NCBI GenBank assembly: GCA_024998595.1
Contig: JACOEK010000001.1
Span: 1,023,197-1,087,196, forward strand
DNA: 64,000 nucleotides
DNA from: Nitrospira sp.
GTDB lineage: Bacteria > Nitrospirota > Nitrospiria > Nitrospirales > Nitrospiraceae
Direction: 5' to 3'
Shown here: positions 63,214 through 64,000 of the stretch, one piece after another
How the letters are laid out: every line of letters starts with the position of its first letter
How positions within the stretch are numbered: position 1 is the stretch's first letter
Notes under the pieces: model-generated
What the model was told of the DNA's origin: nothing
Seen by the model: only the letters and a program-made list of their open reading frames with translations
Database searches by the model: none
Program-made: the position numbers and the translations under genes

Positions 63214-64000
63214 TTATGAAACTCTAAGGACATAGGGGGTCCCTCGCTTGCGCTGCTTCAGCAACGCATAGTGCTTCTGCGTCCATCGTTTGGTGCCGGC
63301 ATAGATCATCTCGAACAGAAACTGATCCCCGCGACAGGCGACCACCACCGCCAGCATGGGACTGATGGCGTTCGCGAGCCAGGCCGCTACGTCATCCAAC
63401 CGCTGCTGAATGCGTTCGACGACGAGCCGGCAGCGCATGAAGCCCTCCGTGAGTGCTTTCCACCAGCCCACTAACGGAGCGCGATACTTCTCATAGGATT
63501 CCGCCTCTCGTGTCGTCTCGCGGAAATCGACATAGGAGCGCAGGACCCCGACCAAGAAGGCCCGCCAGTCTTCAGCATCCAAAGTCAGCAGGGCCTTGGC
63601 ACAGGCTTGGGCCCGGTCCTGTTTGAATTCCAGCTCCCATCGGACGCCGTATAAGGCCGCGTCTTCTCGGCCTCTGGCTTGAAGTTCGAGCCGTTTGTCA
63701 TAGACTCGAAGCATGCTTTGGCTTTCCCGACTGCCGAAATACAGGGTCTCCCCAGTGCGAGTTCCCTCACGATGATTGGAAGCTTGGATCACTTTGAATT
63801 GCTTCGATCGGCTCACTAATTGTCCGGCCTCCACGGCCAGCCGGACGGTCTCCACTGCGACAGAGGCCTCCCGGTCGTCCAGCGCCACATCGATGCGCGT
63901 GACATGGCCTTTCTGCGCAAAGATCCACGCCAGGACTGCTTTCAGCTTCGCCTCATCCCACTGGGAGACAATCCCCGCCGAGAGATCCACATGCACTTCC
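63214..64000 (-). CDS. Replication initiation protein of the prophage (5' end outside window)
   Basis: The C-terminal 262 codons of an inovirus Rep. The frame is open to the window edge; the GTG at 63996 lies within the conserved HVDLS block, so the true start is beyond. Motifs are HVDLSAGI, GHVTRIDVALDD, TGETLYFGSRESQSMLRVYDK and YGVRWELEFKQDRA, matching the island 2 Rep one for one. Both lack the HUH tandem His of typical pII and belong to the Rep_trans-like group. It should nick the phage origin. Confidence 0.9.
   Translation of the reverse strand, partial: EVHVDLSAGIVSQWDEAKLKAVLAWIFAQKGHVTRIDVALDDREASVAVETVRLAVEAGQLVSRSKQFKVIQASNHREGTRTGETLYFGSRESQSMLRVYDKRLELQARGREDAALYGVRWELEFKQDRAQACAKALLTLDAEDWRAFLVGVLRSYVDFRETTREAESYEKYRAPLVGWWKALTEGFMRCRLVVERIQQRLDDVAAWLANAISPMLAVVVACRGDQFLFEMIYAGTKRWTQKHYALLKQRKRGTPYVLRVS

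Larger units (their letters stand above)
62655..63233 (-). other. Possible cysteine-rich frame overlapping the ssDNA-binding gene
   Basis: An open frame of 192 codons begins at 63233 and has CPGCGTRGCRC and LSCTACDSEFC in its first 45 residues, which resembles a zinc ribbon. It then runs out of phase right across the ssDNA-binding protein gene to the tiny-peptide stop at 62655. The first part (63014-63233) is otherwise non-coding. Either a real short zinc protein reaches its stop by an indel or frameshift, or the pattern is accidental in GC-rich DNA. Confidence 0.35.
57269..64000. mobile_element. Filamentous phage (inovirus) prophage, right end outside window
   Basis: On the minus strand the genes run Rep, ssDNA-binding protein, tiny membrane peptide, pIII-like protein, DUF2523 minor coat, tiny membrane peptide, Zot/pI, 35-residue peptide, major coat and a 42-residue peptide. 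This is followed by a plus-strand RadC-like gene and then minus-strand Xis and Int. Zot, coat and Rep in this order are diagnostic of inoviruses. The Rep gene runs off the window, so the other boundary is not seen. Confidence 0.85.

Overview
The window is a contiguous piece of GC-rich bacterial chromosome. Its gene content points to Nitrospira or a close relative in Nitrospirota: a haem operon with HemE, HemH and HemG, repeated NtrY/NtrX-type sigma-54 signalling pairs, a squalene-synthase-type enzyme, several lone c-type cytochrome, cupredoxin and ferredoxin proteins, and many short lipoproteins. The taxon is an inference from gene content and protein style; no 16S gene is present.

Positions 1-48100 are ordinary chromosome. 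From the left: haem synthesis (hemE end, hemH, hemG); MazG with a small membrane protein; a DUF1844 protein; an NtrY/NtrX-like pair; purM-purN; tRNA-Ala(CGC); a short orphan region; a 4-alpha-glucanotransferase; a beta-barrel protein; a four-gene phosphorelay (HPt, hybrid kinase, REC-GGDEF, REC); YqeY; an MFS carrier; a glutathione peroxidase and HtpX; a cupredoxin; a squalene/phytoene synthase with no ordinary start codon; a compact iron-sulfur and zinc cluster; alanine dehydrogenase; tRNA-Pro(CGG); acylphosphatase; an RpoS/RpoD-like sigma factor; apt; a DksA-type regulator; queC with a cytochrome c; an SPFH lipoprotein; a DUF72 protein; a second, longer MalQ; a second sigma-54 pair; and a 551-residue protein whose C-terminal PD-(D/E)XK-like domain seems to have lost its acidic catalytic residues.

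From about 48.9 kb the window becomes mobile. tRNA-Arg(CCT) (57192-57268, minus strand) has its 3' end repeated in the same orientation at 48918 and 52763, so two integrated islands lie in tandem. Island 1 (48918-52762) carries a kinase-REC fusion, an EamA transporter and a decayed integrase. Island 2 (52763 to the tRNA) carries a lipoprotein, a ribbon-helix-helix protein, a filamentous-phage-type replication initiator, an excisionase-like protein and an intact tyrosine integrase. Paired TTTAGCACAA repeats lie near both ends of island 2.

On the other side of the tRNA, from 57296 to beyond the window end, lies a filamentous phage (inovirus) prophage: integrase, excisionase, RadC-like protein, a signal-peptide-bearing major coat protein, Zot/pI, DUF2523-type minor coat, pIII-like adsorption protein, ssDNA-binding protein and a second Rep related to the Rep of island 2. 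Several of its genes encode 24-42-residue membrane peptides joined by 4-nt start/stop overlaps. The most interesting idea is that island 2 (Rep, Xis, Int, no structural genes) is a satellite of this kind of inovirus, as RS1 is of CTXphi.
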